Assembly: GCA_900554585.1 (NCBI GenBank)
Contig: USHS01000048.1
Span: 1-8,114 of the forward strand
Length of the DNA stretch: 8,114 nt
Source: an uncultured Collinsella sp.
Lineage (GTDB): Bacteria; Actinomycetota; Coriobacteriia; Coriobacteriales; Coriobacteriaceae
Direction of reading: 5' to 3'
The notes below the pieces were generated by a model, which was not told the DNA's origin, made no database searches, and was given only the letters and a program-made list of their open reading frames with translations. Shown here one piece after another: positions 6,621 to 8,114 of the stretch (position 1 is the stretch's first letter; each line of letters starts with the position of its first letter). Both the position numbers and the translations under genes were made by a program.

Positions 6621-7964
6621 CTAGTTGGTCATGACGCCTTCGGTCCAGGCCTCGACGTCCTCGATGCGCAGGACGTTGGCGACCTCGGCCACGCAGTCGA
6701 CGCTGGCAAGCTCCGCGGCGGCAGCCTGGACGTCCTTCTCGAGTGCGCGGTGCGTCAGGAAGATGACCGAGCAGGCATCGCTGACACCCGACTTGCCGTC
6801 CTCGACTTGGTTGATGAGCGAGATCGAAATGTTGTGCTTGGCAAAGATGTCGACCGTCTCGGACAGGGCGCCCACGCGGTCGGCGACCTTCAGGCGCACA
6901 TAGTACTTGGTCTGGAGCTCATCCATGGGCTTAAAGGCGAGGTTGTGACCATAGGGCTCAATCTCGGGCAGCGGAGCCACGCCCCGGCTGATCTGCTCGG
7001 AGAGCGACAGGATATCGCCCACGACGGCGCTCGCGGTGGGGAAGGAGCCTGCGCCGGCACCGTAGAACATGGTCTCGCCCACGGCGTCGCCCACTACGTA
7101 AACAGCGTTCATGGCGCCGTTGACCTTGGCAAGCATGTGGTCGGCGGGGATCAGCGTGGGATGCACGCGGACGTCGACGCCGGCGTCGGTGTTGCGGGCG
7201 ATGCCGAGCAGCTTAATGGTGTAGCCGAGCTCGCGGGCCTGGGCGATGTCCTCGGCGCCGATGGTGCGGATACCCTGCTGGTACACATCATCGGTGGTAA
7301 CGCGGGTGCCAAAGCCGATGGAGGCGAGGATGGCCGTCTTGCTGGCGGCGTCGAAGCCGTCGACGTCGGCGGACGGGTCGGCCTCGGCATAGCCCTTGGC
7401 CTGCGCGTCGGCGAGCACGTCGGCGTAATCGGCGCCCTCGGCGTCCATGCGCGACAGGATATAGTTGGTGGTGCCGTTGAGGATGCCGGCGATGGTCAGG
7501 ATCTTGTTGCCCACCAGGTCGTGCTCAAGCGTGCTCACGATGGGGATGCCGCCGCCGCAACTGGCCTCGCACTTAATCTGCACGCCGCACGCACGCGCCT
7601 TCTCGGCAAGCGTCTCGACGTGACGGCCCAGCAGGGCCTTGTTGGCAGAGACGACGTGCTTGCCGTGCTCAAAGGCAGTGGTAAAGATCTCGGTTGCGGG
7701 ATGCTCGCCGCCGATCAGCTCGACGACGATGTCGACGGCGGGGTCGGTGACGACGTCGTGCCAGTCACTCGTAAAGGCCTCGCGCTCAATGCCTGCCGAC
7801 TCGGCCTGCTCCCAAGCAAGCGCGCAGGCGCGGGTCAGCTTAAGGTCGATGCCGTAGGCTGCCAGGTACTCATCGTGGTGGCTCTTGATCAGACGGGCCA
7901 CGCCGCCGCCGACGGTTCCCAGACCGATGAGGCCGACGTTCACGGTGCGCAGGGGTTCGCTCAT
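6621..7964 (-). CDS. hom: Homoserine dehydrogenase with C-terminal ACT domain
   Basis: Cytosolic NAD(P)H-dependent enzyme that reduces aspartate 4-semialdehyde to homoserine, the branch point to threonine, isoleucine and methionine. The 447 residues are the usual length for the monofunctional, ACT-bearing form; no aspartokinase is fused. The nucleotide-binding GLIGLGTVG is at 11-19, SANKALL at 106-112, and EASCGGGIP (133-141) has Cys136 where Val is common. The substrate region GILNGTTNYIL is at 160-170. DPSADVDGFDAASK (196-209) carries the probable catalytic pair Asp205 and Lys209, and GAGAGSFPTASAVVGD is at 302-317. The ACT domain covers about 354-430 (YYVRLKVADRVGALSE onward), suggesting feedback control by threonine or another amino acid, as in relatives. 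The ATG at 7964 has AAGGAG (7976-7971) 6 bases upstream. A strong terminator follows, so thrB or thrC is not downstream in the same transcript. Confidence 0.97.
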   Translation of the reverse strand: MSEPLRTVNVGLIGLGTVGGGVARLIKSHHDEYLAAYGIDLKLTRACALAWEQAESAGIEREAFTSDWHDVVTDPAVDIVVELIGGEHPATEIFTTAFEHGKHVVSANKALLGRHVETLAEKARACGVQIKCEASCGGGIPIVSTLEHDLVGNKILTIAGILNGTTNYILSRMDAEGADYADVLADAQAKGYAEADPSADVDGFDAASKTAILASIGFGTRVTTDDVYQQGIRTIGAEDIAQARELGYTIKLLGIARNTDAGVDVRVHPTLIPADHMLAKVNGAMNAVYVVGDAVGETMFYGAGAGSFPTASAVVGDILSLSEQISRGVAPLPEIEPYGHNLAFKPMDELQTKYYVRLKVADRVGALSETVDIFAKHNISISLINQVEDGKSGVSDACSVIFLTHRALEKDVQAAAAELASVDCVAEVANVLRIEDVEAWTEGVMTN

Positions 7965-8018
7965 AGATAGCTCCTTCGTGCATCTTATGGATGGATAAAT
8001 CGCTTAAAGGTTGAGTGC

Positions 8019-8024
8019 ATTCTA
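8019..8024 (-). promoter_or_regulatory. Candidate -10 element for hom
   Basis: TAGAAT on the minus strand, one mismatch from the consensus, would start transcription near 8012 with a leader of about 48 bases. No convincing -35 hexamer stands at 16-18 bp. The rest of the upstream stretch to 8114 shows no gene. It contains two copies of GGAAACA nine bases apart (8093-8099 and 8102-8108), whose role is unknown. Confidence 0.35.
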
Positions 8025-8114
8025 GCGTGAACCGAGGACGCGTGCTCGCCAGGCAACAGGAGTCGCACAAAACGGCACCCCCGAAACGCTGCGGAAACAT
8101 TGGAAACACGCTCG

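Noticed and set aside
6750..7970. A 406-codon plus-strand frame opposite hom
   Set aside because: Antisense shadow with low-complexity Gly/Ala/Val/Asp content and no family motif; hom on the other strand is unambiguous.
1..8114. A defence system, mobile element or biosynthetic cluster
   Set aside because: All four genes are recognisable metabolic or transport genes, with tight spacing and their own terminators. No transposase, integrase, repeat array or unknown gene is present.

Overview
This window looks like an ordinary chromosomal housekeeping stretch from a GC-rich bacterium. The base composition, the large fused FGAM synthase and the general protein flavour suggest an actinobacterium of the Coriobacteriia (Collinsella-like). 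That placement is my inference from recall, not from a database comparison. Four complete protein-coding genes are present, and there are no rRNA, tRNA, CRISPR, insertion sequence or phage signatures.

Layout, left to right: (1) purL on the minus strand (39-3779), a single-chain phosphoribosylformylglycinamidine synthase of 1246 residues with a candidate terminator hairpin at the window edge (1-27). (2) A short divergent control region (3780-3963) holding candidate promoters for both flanking genes and an imperfect 18-bp palindrome. (3) A CPA2-type cation/proton antiporter on the plus strand (3964-5526), with an atypical Gly-Glu pair where an acidic or polar residue followed by Asp is usual, and a His-rich soluble tail. 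(4) A strong hairpin terminator (5565-5605) shared by two converging genes. (5) A FabG-like short-chain dehydrogenase on the minus strand (5648-6397). Its upstream region (6398-6555) carries a nearly perfect 18-bp palindrome, the best operator candidate in the window. (6) A textbook terminator (about 6545-6589) ending hom. (7) hom on the minus strand (6621-7964), an ACT-domain homoserine dehydrogenase with a candidate promoter upstream.

The genes do not form one pathway. PurL makes purine nucleotides, hom feeds threonine, methionine and isoleucine synthesis, the SDR is an NADP(H)-type oxidoreductase of unknown substrate, and the antiporter serves ion and pH balance. Terminators and gene orientation indicate that each is transcribed separately. 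I found no convincing novel multi-gene system. The points most worth a second look are the antiporter's changed ion-site motif and tail, and the palindrome in front of the SDR gene.
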